Part shown: piece by piece, positions 45,733 to 53,900 of the stretch
Layout of the letters: each line of letters opens with the position of its first letter
How positions within the stretch are numbered: position 1 is the stretch's first letter
Assembly: GCA_963666945.2 (NCBI GenBank)
Contig: CAXXRT010000044.1
Span: forward strand, 44,381 to 108,380
Direction of reading: 5' to 3'
DNA: 64,000 bases
Source: G963666945 sp963666945
GTDB taxonomy: Bacteria; Bacteroidota; Bacteroidia; Bacteroidales; Marinifilaceae
Translations under genes and position numbers: made by a program
Notes under the pieces: generated by a model
Databases searched by the model: none
Told to the model about the DNA's origin: nothing
What the model saw: only the letters and a program-made list of their open reading frames with translations

Positions 45733-46632
45733 TTAATTTATAGTCTCACCCTTATTATCGTTCTCCAATGGCACCCATGTCATAAAAGCCTCTACGTCTC
45801 CCACTTCTAGCTCCCCTTTATTAAAATAATACAATTTGGTTATATTATCACATGCACCAGCTACTATTGTTTTTACTACCGACCCTACCGCCTCATACGA
45901 ATATTTATCATAGTAAGTAACTGTCACAGTGTATGTTTTACTTCCCCTGGCATCATCATTATTAATCACAAAGGCATCTTGTGTATTTACCGGAATAAAA
46001 TAAGTTGAGGAAAACAAAGGAACAGAACTACCGCTTTCTTTTATCTCCAGAGCTAAATTATATTTAGAATCGTATGAATTCTCCAACACAACAGCAACCC
46101 TGTGATTTTCCGTAACCATAGAAATACTGGCACTATTATCAGATCTGTTCGATATAGCAATATTTAATGGAGTCTCCTCTTTATAATCGGCATAAATTGG
46201 CTGAGATGACTTTAGTGTCTCAGCATACTGATTGGCCCTTTCTGTTAAATCTCCCGAAGCTCGGGTAACATCCATATAATAATTGTTCTCAGAAACACTG
46301 TTACATACCCCTTTGGCTGTTATTACATTATTGCCAACTGTTAATCCTTCCAGGACTATATCTTTATCTGTATAACTTTCGCCATAAGGATTAAAAGTAT
46401 ATTCAGAAACAACATCAGAAACATTATATTCTGTATTTTTTGCTGTTAATATCACTCCAGAAATATATACAGGGGCGTCTCCACGTTTGTAATAAACTGA
46501 CTTTAAACCAGAACGAAGACCCACACCATTAATTTCACACTTTAAAGATGCATTCGATAAATACATCTCAGATGGCTCATTTGAACAAGCCAGTGTAAAT
46601 ACTAATAGTGAAAATAAAATAATCCACTTCAT
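45733..46632 (-). CDS. Paralogous lipoprotein A of a tandem pair
   Basis: 299-residue lipoprotein (MKWIILFSLLVFTLACSNEP, lipobox TLAC). It contains RGDAPVYISGV, NPYGESYTDKD, RANQYAETLKSSQPIYADYKEE and NHRVAVVLENSYDSKYN, matching segments in the downstream protein. Secondary structure looks beta-rich with an export-like linker after the lipid Cys. A Bacteroidota promoter lies directly upstream on the minus strand. First gene of a two-gene operon. I do not recognise the family. Confidence 0.72.
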   Translation of the reverse strand: MKWIILFSLLVFTLACSNEPSEMYLSNASLKCEINGVGLRSGLKSVYYKRGDAPVYISGVILTAKNTEYNVSDVVSEYTFNPYGESYTDKDIVLEGLTVGNNVITAKGVCNSVSENNYYMDVTRASGDLTERANQYAETLKSSQPIYADYKEETPLNIAISNRSDNSASISMVTENHRVAVVLENSYDSKYNLALEIKESGSSVPLFSSTYFIPVNTQDAFVINNDDARGSKTYTVTVTYYDKYSYEAVGSVVKTIVAGACDNITKLYYFNKGELEVGDVEAFMTWVPLENDNKGETIN

Positions 46633-47053
46633 GATTTAATTCCATTTATATCAACAATCCAAGCGCAAAAATACAGTTGAAAGCCCTATACTGCAAGGAC
46701 AAAAGGACGAACAACCATTATACTATGATATACGCACCATAAAACTAAATGAACGCATCCTTTTTCCTGATAAAAGCATTTAATTCATCCACTAATCAAA
46801 ATCACCCCCTACTGATACCAACCTCATAACTTCCTCATACCCTCCTTATACCAAGTCTCCTCTTTCCCTATACTTAATGGATACTATAGGGTAAGTTACT
46901 ACTACCATATATACAGTAACATTACGTCAAGTAAACAGAAAGTTCAAACAAACTACAAGAGAAATATAACTTTAGTAATTTATCTTCATAATAAAAGGGA
47001 TTGCCTGTTTATAACAGTTAACCCCGATTATTTTTATTCATTTAAAGATGTCT
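46633..47053. other. 420-base non-coding region with pyrimidine-rich segment and hairpin
   Basis: Holds the minus-strand promoter for the lipoprotein pair, a pyrimidine-rich stretch (about 46798-46870) with loosely repeated CCTCATA/CCTTATA units, and an inverted repeat CCCTATA-(12)-TATAGGG (46866-46872, 46885-46891). No ORF or tRNA is evident. A small RNA or a 3' region of the spondin-domain gene is possible. Confidence 0.4.
46666..46696 (-). promoter_or_regulatory. Promoter of the lipoprotein pair
   Basis: On the minus strand TTG (46694-46696), 20 bases, TATTTTTG (46666-46673), matching the Bacteroidota pattern. It gives a leader of about 25-30 bases before the ATG at 46632. Confidence 0.6.
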
Positions 47054-47752
47054 CTACTTTGTGCCGGAAACAATACCCTTGTTTTCAATAGTAATATATC
47101 CAATAGTTGGAACAAGGCCTTCAATTGACAGTTCACCTGAAGAAATTCTTGAAATACCCTCTTTTGTATCTTGCCCAGGTTCAGAAAAAGATGTTCCACC
47201 TTTAACACCCGCATCATTAGCATGAAACAAAACAGTTACCCCATACCCAGCATGATTTAGTAATCTCAAATCAACATTTTCGATACTAACAAACCAATCC
47301 GGACTGGGGGCAATTCTGCCAACACAAGTAATATATCTGTGACGAAGGTTAGTTTCAAATGTTACCTTTATCTCACCTTCCGGCGACATAAGACCCGTCT
47401 GAATTAAAGAATAAGAGCTTTTATCTTCAATCATAGAATTAATATCACTAACTAATTGGGCTGAATCTCCAGTTTTACAATACTCAGCCAAACCGTCGGA
47501 AGCAGGATTTCCAAGTTTATATAATTTATTTGGACTATTATGTGTTAAGCCGACAAAACTTGCAAACAATGCGTCTTCGGGAAACAATTCCCCATAAACA
47601 TTACTGGACCACTGTCCTACAAATGTTATCTCAAACTTATGAACTTGATCTAAATCAATCTTTTCTTCATCATCATCCTTGTCACAAGACACCAAGACAG
47701 TTCCTAAAATGCAGAACATCATTAAAAACTTTAAAAAACCTTTATTTTGCAT
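47054..47752 (-). CDS. Spondin-domain lipoprotein
   Basis: 232-residue lipoprotein from the ATG at 47752 (the TTG at 47761 is less likely): signal MQNKGFLKFLMMFCILGTVLVSC, lipobox LVSC, acidic DKDDDEE export-type tail. The rest is a spondin-N-like domain: KFEITFVGQWS, FASFVGLTHN, KLYKLGNPASDGLAEYCKTGD and SPDWFVSIENVDLRLL match the F-spondin/mindin consensus (SHS, ASxGxxxxAExG, SPDWFVG). In eukaryotes the fold mediates matrix adhesion and metal binding; bacterial members are poorly understood. Probably surface exposed. Transcribed alone, toward the lipoprotein pair. Confidence 0.8.
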   Translation of the reverse strand: MQNKGFLKFLMMFCILGTVLVSCDKDDDEEKIDLDQVHKFEITFVGQWSSNVYGELFPEDALFASFVGLTHNSPNKLYKLGNPASDGLAEYCKTGDSAQLVSDINSMIEDKSSYSLIQTGLMSPEGEIKVTFETNLRHRYITCVGRIAPSPDWFVSIENVDLRLLNHAGYGVTVLFHANDAGVKGGTSFSEPGQDTKEGISRISSGELSIEGLVPTIGYITIENKGIVSGTK

Positions 47753-47958
47753 ATTAATCAATTTACTCTATTACTTTAATTTTGGTAAAAATAGTAGTTT
47801 TTTAAATACAAAAAAAACTTCAATAAAAATCTTTGCGTTTTTTAAAATAAGATTTATTGAATAAAACCCTATGAATAGATCCGGGATCATTCTAAAAAGT
47901 TGGGAAATCAAAAAAAACAAGAGCCTGAAGAAAACATCATACTTAAACATATAAAAAA

Positions 47959-47990
47959 ACAGAGAGCCTCCTAAAAAAGAAACTCTCTGT
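47959..47990 (-). terminator. Intrinsic terminator of the tRNA-Gln gene
   Basis: On the minus strand ACAGAGAG pairs with CTCTCTGT (arms at 47983-47990 and 47959-47966), followed by seven T residues. It sits directly after the CCA end of the tRNA. Confidence 0.85.
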
Positions 47991-47991
47991 C

Positions 47992-48065
47992 TGGTTGTCC
48001 CACAAGGATTCGAACCTTGAATGCCTGAACCAAAATCAGGTGTGTTACCATTACACCATGGGACA
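47992..48065 (-). tRNA. tRNA-Gln (anticodon TTG)
   Basis: A 74-nt cloverleaf on the minus strand. Acceptor stem TGTCCCA/TGGGACA, D-arm with GGTAA, anticodon stem CCTGA/TCAGG with loop TTTTGGT (anticodon TTG), T-arm GGTTCGAATCC, discriminator A, and CCA encoded in the genome. Its own promoter and terminator flank it. It reads CAA (and by wobble CAG), and is charged by the GlnS encoded at 37638-39347. Confidence 0.95.
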
Positions 48066-48099
48066 ATCATTAATCTCTGTTGTGTCATTTCAACGGCGA

Positions 48100-48130
48100 C
48101 AAAAGTAGATATTTTTTTTATTTCTCCAAA
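48100..48130 (-). promoter_or_regulatory. Promoter of the tRNA-Gln gene
   Basis: On the minus strand TTTG (48127-48130), 19 bases, TACTTTTG (48100-48107): an exact Bacteroidota consensus at the expected spacing, about 35 bases before the mature tRNA 5' end. Confidence 0.75.
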
Positions 48131-48190
48131 GAAAAGTTAAAAAAATTGTATTAAAATCGTTATTTTCGTGCAAAATTAATCTAATACAAG

Positions 48191-51100
48191 ATGGACAATA
48201 AGAAGAAAAATAATTTTGGCTACAATTTCATAAATAATACAACAGGATGGTTTACCTTTCTGGTTGCAGCCGTAACTTATCTTATGACAATAGAACCAAC
48301 AGCCAGTTTATGGGACTGTGGTGAGTTTATATCTACAGCATACGGTCTGGAGGTAGGACACCCTCCCGGGGCTCCTCTATTTATGATTATGGCCAGATTC
48401 TTTTCTATATTCGCTCCATCACCTGAAAAAGTTGCATTGATGGTTAATGCCATGAGTGCTCTAGCCTCAGCTTTTACTATTCTTTTCCTTTTCTGGACTA
48501 TCACTCACTTAGCACGTAAATTAATGGTTAAAAATGGTGAGACTCCTGAAATCAGTAAAACAATAGCTATCATGGGAGCAGGACTTATAGGTGCTTTAGC
48601 CTATACTTTCTCTGATACATTCTGGTTTTCGGCTGTTGAGGCAGAAGTTTACGCTTCTTCGTCTCTATTTACGGCTGTGGTTTTCTGGTGTATCCTGAAA
48701 TGGGAAAATTGTGCTGATAAGTCTCATTCCAACAGATGGCTTATTCTTATAGCCTATCTTATTGGTTTGTCCATTGGCGTCCATCTTCTGAATTTACTTG
48801 CTATTCCTGCAATTGTATTTGTTTATTACTTCAAAAAATTTAACCCTACAAGAAATGGTGTTATAAAGGCTTTTCTTCTTTCTATTGTCCTTCTTGCTGT
48901 TTTAATGTATGGAGTAATTCCAGGCATTATTAAAGTGGCTACATGGTTCGAACTTGCATTTGTTAATGGGGTAGGATTGCCATTTAATACAGGTGTTATA
49001 ATCTATGCTCTTCTGTTAATTGGTGCCATATCATATGGGATAATTTATACTATAAGAAAAAACAAAGTAATAATGAATACCATAATCACTTGTTTCATGG
49101 TCATTCTTATAGGTTATTCTTCGTTTGCTATGGTGGTTATCCGTTCTTTAAGCAACCCACCAATTGATGAAAATAACCCTGACAATGCTTTTGCTTTACT
49201 TTCATATTTAAACAGGGAACAGTACGGGGACAGACCTCTGTTCTTCGGACAATATTACAATGCCCCTCTGACTGACATAGAATACGGTGCTCCTGTATAT
49301 GTACAACAAGACGGGAAATATAAAGTTGCTTACAAAAAATCTGAATACACGTACGATTCAAGGTTTACTACCATATTCCCGCGTATGTACAGCGACAGAG
49401 CTCACCATATCAGAGACTATCAATACTGGGGGGGCATAGACAAAGGCACTCCCATAAACGTTAATGGAAAAACCGTACAAAAACCAACATTTGGACAGAA
49501 TCTTAAGTTTTTCTTCCGTTATCAGCTTGGGCATATGTATTTCAGATATTTCATGTGGAATTTCTCCGGAAGACAAAACGATATACAGGGACATGGAGAA
49601 CTTACAAACGGCAACTGGATTACTGGCATTCCATTCATCGACAATGTACTTGTAGGCAATCAGGATGAACTGCCTTCTGACTTAAAAAACAATAAGGCAA
49701 GAAACAGATACTATATGCTTCCTTTTATTCTGGGATTGCTTGGTATGTTCTGGCAGTACAAAAAGGGATTACATGGTAAACAGGATTTCTGGATTGTAAT
49801 GCTATTATTCTTCTTCACTGGGATTGCTATAGTAATTTATCTTAACCAATATCCCCATCAGCCAAGAGAAAGGGATTATGCCTATGCCGGTTCTTTTTAT
49901 GCTTTTGCAATATGGATTGGCCTTGGAGTTTTAAGTATCTATGAATCACTATCAAGAAAAATCAACAAAAAATTATCGGCAATAGTAGCCACATCAATCT
50001 GCCTTATACTTGTTCCCGGTATTATGGCAGCAGAAAACTGGGACGATCACGACAGATCTGGAAGATATGCCACAATCTCTTACGCAAAAAACTACCTTAA
50101 TTCTTGTGCTCAGGATGCTATTCTTTTTACCTACGGGGATAACGACACATTCCCTCTTTGGTATGCCCAGGAAGTAGAAGGTATAAGAAGAGATATACGT
50201 ATTGTCAACCTAAGCCTTTTGGCAGGAGACTGGTATATAGATCAAATGAAACGTAAGGCTTATGAGTCCAAAGGGATACCTAACAGTTTTGATAAAAAAC
50301 AGTATGTCCAGGGTACCCGCGATGTTGTTGCAGTTGTTGACCGCATTAACAAAGCTTACGATATTAAGGAAATAATGAAATTCGTTGGTTCAGATAACAG
50401 CAGTTCAAAACTTGAAACACAGGGAGGAAGATCGTTGGATTACATACCAACAAGAAATGTATATGTTACTGTCGACTCTGCAAAAGTTATTAATAATGGA
50501 ACTGTCAAGATTGAAGATGCAGATAATATTCTTGACCGGCTTGATATAACATTAGACAGAAACCAACTGACCAAATCTGATATTATGGTTCTTGACCTTA
50601 TTGCAGAAAACGATTGGGATAGACCAATTTACTTCTCCGTTGGAATGGGAAGGGAAAGCTATCTGGGATTTGAGGATTATTTCCAGCTTGAAGGTGCTGC
50701 CTATCGTCTGGTTCCTATTAAAACAGAGCATAATGGTTATGAATTTGGTCGTATTGACTCTGACATTCTTTATAATAATATGATGAATAAATTTATCTGG
50801 GGAAATATCAATAACCCTGATGTATATATTGATTTCTTCCACCTGAATACTATTCAGATAATGAAATACAGACCTAACTTCTTAAGACTAGCAGAACAGC
50901 TTAATAAGGAAGGAAAACATCAAAAAGCAATTAAAGCATTAGATAAATGTATGGAAGAACTTCCAACATCAAAAATCACAATTGATAATACACTGATAGG
51001 TTTTGTTCAGGAATATTATAATGCAGATGCAAACGAGAAAGCTAATGATTTACTAAGAAAAATCGCAAATAATAGCTTTGAGCAATTAAAATATTATCTT

Positions 51101-51250
51101 TCTTTGAGCAAACAGGACTACGCCGCATTCCAAAGAATGCAAAATCAGGAAGTTACTGTTGTTCGTATGCTTTTATCTATTGCTGACGAACAAAAAGAGA
51201 CTGAACTGGTTAAAGAATTGAAAGCTAAATTTGAAAGCTTATATAAATAA
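48191..51250 (+). CDS. DUF2723 membrane protein (PMT/GT-C-like)
   Basis: 1019-residue polytopic membrane protein. The N-terminal YLMTIEPTASLWDCGEFI and GHPPGAPLFMIMARFF motifs define the DUF2723 family (PF11028), thought to be a GT-C-fold glycosyltransferase related to protein O-mannosyltransferases; the acidic WDCGEF motif would be the catalytic Asp/Glu loop. About 10-12 helices in the first 300 and 500-650 residues are followed by a soluble C-terminal domain (about 650-1019) with TPR-like helices. Probably glycosylates envelope or secreted proteins. prfB follows after 16 bases. Specific donor and acceptor unknown. Confidence 0.9.
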   Translation: MDNKKKNNFGYNFINNTTGWFTFLVAAVTYLMTIEPTASLWDCGEFISTAYGLEVGHPPGAPLFMIMARFFSIFAPSPEKVALMVNAMSALASAFTILFLFWTITHLARKLMVKNGETPEISKTIAIMGAGLIGALAYTFSDTFWFSAVEAEVYASSSLFTAVVFWCILKWENCADKSHSNRWLILIAYLIGLSIGVHLLNLLAIPAIVFVYYFKKFNPTRNGVIKAFLLSIVLLAVLMYGVIPGIIKVATWFELAFVNGVGLPFNTGVIIYALLLIGAISYGIIYTIRKNKVIMNTIITCFMVILIGYSSFAMVVIRSLSNPPIDENNPDNAFALLSYLNREQYGDRPLFFGQYYNAPLTDIEYGAPVYVQQDGKYKVAYKKSEYTYDSRFTTIFPRMYSDRAHHIRDYQYWGGIDKGTPINVNGKTVQKPTFGQNLKFFFRYQLGHMYFRYFMWNFSGRQNDIQGHGELTNGNWITGIPFIDNVLVGNQDELPSDLKNNKARNRYYMLPFILGLLGMFWQYKKGLHGKQDFWIVMLLFFFTGIAIVIYLNQYPHQPRERDYAYAGSFYAFAIWIGLGVLSIYESLSRKINKKLSAIVATSICLILVPGIMAAENWDDHDRSGRYATISYAKNYLNSCAQDAILFTYGDNDTFPLWYAQEVEGIRRDIRIVNLSLLAGDWYIDQMKRKAYESKGIPNSFDKKQYVQGTRDVVAVVDRINKAYDIKEIMKFVGSDNSSSKLETQGGRSLDYIPTRNVYVTVDSAKVINNGTVKIEDADNILDRLDITLDRNQLTKSDIMVLDLIAENDWDRPIYFSVGMGRESYLGFEDYFQLEGAAYRLVPIKTEHNGYEFGRIDSDILYNNMMNKFIWGNINNPDVYIDFFHLNTIQIMKYRPNFLRLAEQLNKEGKHQKAIKALDKCMEELPTSKITIDNTLIGFVQEYYNADANEKANDLLRKIANNSFEQLKYYLSLSKQDYAAFQRMQNQEVTVVRMLLSIADEQKETELVKELKAKFESLYK

Positions 51251-51266
51251 GAAAGGAAGAGATTGA

Positions 51267-52365
51267 ATGATTACTTTAGATCAGATAAAAAAGCTGGTGG
51301 AACGCGGACAAGCGTTAAGGAGGTATCTTTGACATTGATGCCAAGTTAATACAGATAAAGGAAGAAGAGATGCGAACCCAGGCTCCTGGCTTCTGGGATA
51401 ATCCCAAGGAAGCAGAGCTGCAGATGAAAAAAGTGAGAGAAATAAAATCGTGGGTAGAAGATTATGAAGAAGTGATTTCCGCTATTGAAGATCTTCAGGT
51501 TATGTACGATTTCGCCAAAGAGGGAGAAGCAGAGGAAGAAGAGGTAGACATTGAATATGGAAAAACTCTTAAACTGACTGAAGAACTAGAGCTTAAAAAT
51601 ATGCTCCGTCAAAAGGAAGACAGACTCGGAGCTATTTTAAAAATCAATTCAGGGGCTGGTGGTACTGAAAGTATGGACTGGGCAGAAATGTTGTTTCGCA
51701 TGTATCAACGATGGGGAGACCTTAATGGGTATAAAGTAAAGCTAGCAGACTATCAGGAAGGAGAGGAAGCAGGTATCAAATCTGCAACCCTTGTGTTTGA
51801 AGGTGATTTTGCCTATGGGTACCTTAAATCGGAAAATGGAGTACACCGTCTTGTCAGATTGTCTCCTTTTAATGCCAGCAATAAGAGAATGACTTCTTTT
51901 GCTTCCGTCTTTGTATACCCTGCGGTTGACGATACTATTGAAATTGAAATAAATCCTGCTGACATTAGCTGGGATACTTTCCGTTCAGGTGGTGCTGGGG
52001 GACAAAACGTAAACAAGGTCGAGACGGGTGTAAGACTTCGTCACCAGCCTACGGGTATTATCATTGAAAACACGGAAACAAGATCACAGCTAAATAACAG
52101 GGAGAATGCCTTAAGGCTTCTTAAATCCCAGCTGTATGATATAGAATTAAGAAAACAGCAGGAAGAGAGGGATAAACTGGAAGGAACTAAAATGAAGATA
52201 GAATGGGGTTCTCAGATTCGCTCCTATGTCTTACAGCCTTATAAAATGGTAAAGGATTTAAGAACTCAACACGAGACATCAAATGTCCAGGCCGTATTGG
52301 ACGGGGAAATCAACGATTTCATAAAAGCCTATCTGATGCAATTTGCAGGACAGGAAAAAGAATAA
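51267..52365 (+). CDS. prfB: Peptide chain release factor 2, with programmed +1 frameshift
   Basis: RF2 recognises UGA and UAA stop codons. The full gene starts at ATG 51267: 21 codons run to an in-frame TGA at 51330-51332 in the context CTT TGA C, after an internal Shine-Dalgarno-like AGGAGG (51318-51323); a +1 slip on CTT lets translation continue as DIDAKLIQI, joining the long frame (51370 is an internal ATG in that frame, not the true start). The C-terminal part has the SPF stop-codon anticodon motif in RLSPFNASNK and the catalytic GGQ in SGGAGGQNVNK. Frameshifting provides autoregulation by RF2 level. Conceptual product about 365 residues. Confidence 0.97.
51318..51332 (+). promoter_or_regulatory. 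prfB programmed frameshift site
   Basis: AGGAGG followed by TAT CTT TGA C: the conserved RF2 frameshift signal. Slippage from CTT to TTT bypasses the UGA. Confidence 0.95.
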
Positions 52366-52378
52366 TTAAAAGACGATT

Positions 52379-53323
52379 ATGAAATTAAGCTTTAAAGATA
52401 CGAATATACTTGTCATTGGAGACATAATGCTTGATAAGTATTATTATGGCAGTGTTAAACGCATTTCACCTGAAGCGCCTGTTCCTGTTGTTAACGTGAA
52501 AAAAGAGGAAATGACTTTGGGCGGAGCATCTAACGTTGCAAACAATATTATTACTCTTGGAGGTAATGTTTGTCTTTGTGGTTCTATAGGTGAAGATTTT
52601 CATGGAAAAGAGCTAAAAAGATTAGCCGACAATAAAAATATAATTACCAATTTTATAACTACCGATCAGCCAACTATTACCAAAACACGTATTATTGGGG
52701 AAAGACAGCAAATAGTAAGGCTTGACTTCGAAGAGAAAATAAGGATAGAAGAGGAAATTATTGATAATTACTTCAACGATCTAACATCTTTAATTGATAA
52801 ATCAGACATAGTCGTGATTTCCGATTATGCAAAGGGATTTATCTCTCCATATTTCTGCAAGAAAATTATTTCGTACTGTAACTCAAAGGAAATAAAGGTG
52901 ATCGTTGATCCTAAAGGTCGTGACTGGAAAAAATATATGGGTGCCTGGCTTATTACCCCTAATGTGAAGGAACTTGGTGATATCAGCGGAGAAGAATTGG
53001 ACAATACTGATTTCGATATCACAAAAGCTGCTAAACACATTCAATTTAAATACAATATAGAACAACTCCTTATTACCAGAAGCGACAAAGGCATGTCGTT
53101 ATGTTCAAATAACGGAGCCATACATATACCTACCCATTCTGAAGAAGTTTTCGATGTGAGTGGAGCCGGAGATACTGTGGTTGCTGCTCTTGCCCTTTCT
53201 GTAGCGGCGGGACTTAAACTTGAAGAAGCCATTCATATTTCCAATGTTGCGGCAGGAGTTGTTATTAAGAAAATGGGGACAGCATCACTTACGGTTAACG
53301 AACTAAACGAAGCATTAAGGTAA
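52379..53323 (+). CDS. D-glycero-beta-D-manno-heptose-7-phosphate kinase (HldE N-domain type)
   Basis: 314-residue PfkB-family sugar kinase, cytoplasmic. Motifs: GDIMLDKYYYGSVKRISPEAPVPVV (RfaE/HldE N-terminal signature), GGASNVANNI, and the catalytic DVSGAGDTVVAALAL near the C-terminus. It has no cytidylyltransferase domain, so it corresponds to the separate kinase (RfaE1) of heptose activation for lipopolysaccharide core. It follows prfB by 13 bases and precedes a phosphatase by one base. Another PfkB substrate cannot be excluded, but the N-terminal signature is specific. Confidence 0.78.
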   Translation: MKLSFKDTNILVIGDIMLDKYYYGSVKRISPEAPVPVVNVKKEEMTLGGASNVANNIITLGGNVCLCGSIGEDFHGKELKRLADNKNIITNFITTDQPTITKTRIIGERQQIVRLDFEEKIRIEEEIIDNYFNDLTSLIDKSDIVVISDYAKGFISPYFCKKIISYCNSKEIKVIVDPKGRDWKKYMGAWLITPNVKELGDISGEELDNTDFDITKAAKHIQFKYNIEQLLITRSDKGMSLCSNNGAIHIPTHSEEVFDVSGAGDTVVAALALSVAAGLKLEEAIHISNVAAGVVIKKMGTASLTVNELNEALR

Positions 53324-53324
53324 A

Positions 53325-53834
53325 ATGACTATCTTGCTAGCCAGACATGGGGAAACAGTATCCAATGCATTAGGTATTCTACAGGGTCAGACTCCTGGTA
53401 TGCTTAATACCAATGGCATTAAGCAATCTCACAAATTAGGTGAATCATTAATAAATAAAAAAATTGACCTTATAATATCAAGCGATCTTGAAAGAAGCAT
53501 TAAGACAGCTGATATTATAAGGCAATATATTAATGTTCCCCACATTACAGACCCCCTTATAAGGGAAAAAGACTGGGGGAGTTACACTGGAAAGAATGTT
53601 GAGGACATAAATCTTGATATCCCTCCTTTGGATGCGGAAAATAACGAGATGATTTATTCAAGAGTTAGACGCTTTATCAGTAAGATGAAGACTGAACATT
53701 CTGCGAAATCCATACTTATTGTTGGACATGGAATAACAAATCAGGCAATAATGGCTGTTTTGCAAAATATTCCATTCAACAAAATGCATAATATAGAGAT
53801 TCAGCAAAATACTGATATCTGGATGTGGGAATAA
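53325..53834 (+). CDS. Histidine phosphatase superfamily protein
   Basis: 169-residue cytoplasmic phosphatase of the phosphoglycerate-mutase-like branch: catalytic RHG in LLARHGETVSNALG, Arg in SSDLERSIKTAD, and the second His in ILIVGHGITNQAI. It starts one base after the heptose kinase gene, so it may dephosphorylate a heptose bisphosphate or be an unrelated housekeeping phosphatase. It lies 66 bases before cobT, but the cobT promoter and operator sit between them. A role as a second alpha-ribazole phosphatase is also possible. Confidence 0.85.
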   Translation: MTILLARHGETVSNALGILQGQTPGMLNTNGIKQSHKLGESLINKKIDLIISSDLERSIKTADIIRQYINVPHITDPLIREKDWGSYTGKNVEDINLDIPPLDAENNEMIYSRVRRFISKMKTEHSAKSILIVGHGITNQAIMAVLQNIPFNKMHNIEIQQNTDIWMWE

Positions 53835-53871
53835 TTTAATTTTAATGATTTAAATATTAAGCAATAAATAT

Positions 53872-53900
53872 TAAATTTGTGCAAGTAAAAATGCACAAAT
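53872..53900 (+). promoter_or_regulatory. cobT promoter box with overlapping perfect inverted repeat
   Basis: TAAATTTG (53872-53879) fits the -7 consensus. A perfect 9-bp inverted repeat ATTTGTGCA-(8)-TGCACAAAT (53875-53883 and 53892-53900) overlaps it and ends at the base before the ATG at 53901. It could be an operator or, in mRNA, a hairpin masking the start codon. No B12 riboswitch signature is present. Confidence 0.55.

Noticed and set aside
47771..48088. 105-residue minus-strand ORF across the tRNA-Gln gene
   Set aside because: It overlaps the tRNA and its terminator, so its codons are those of the RNA gene; composition is low-complexity.
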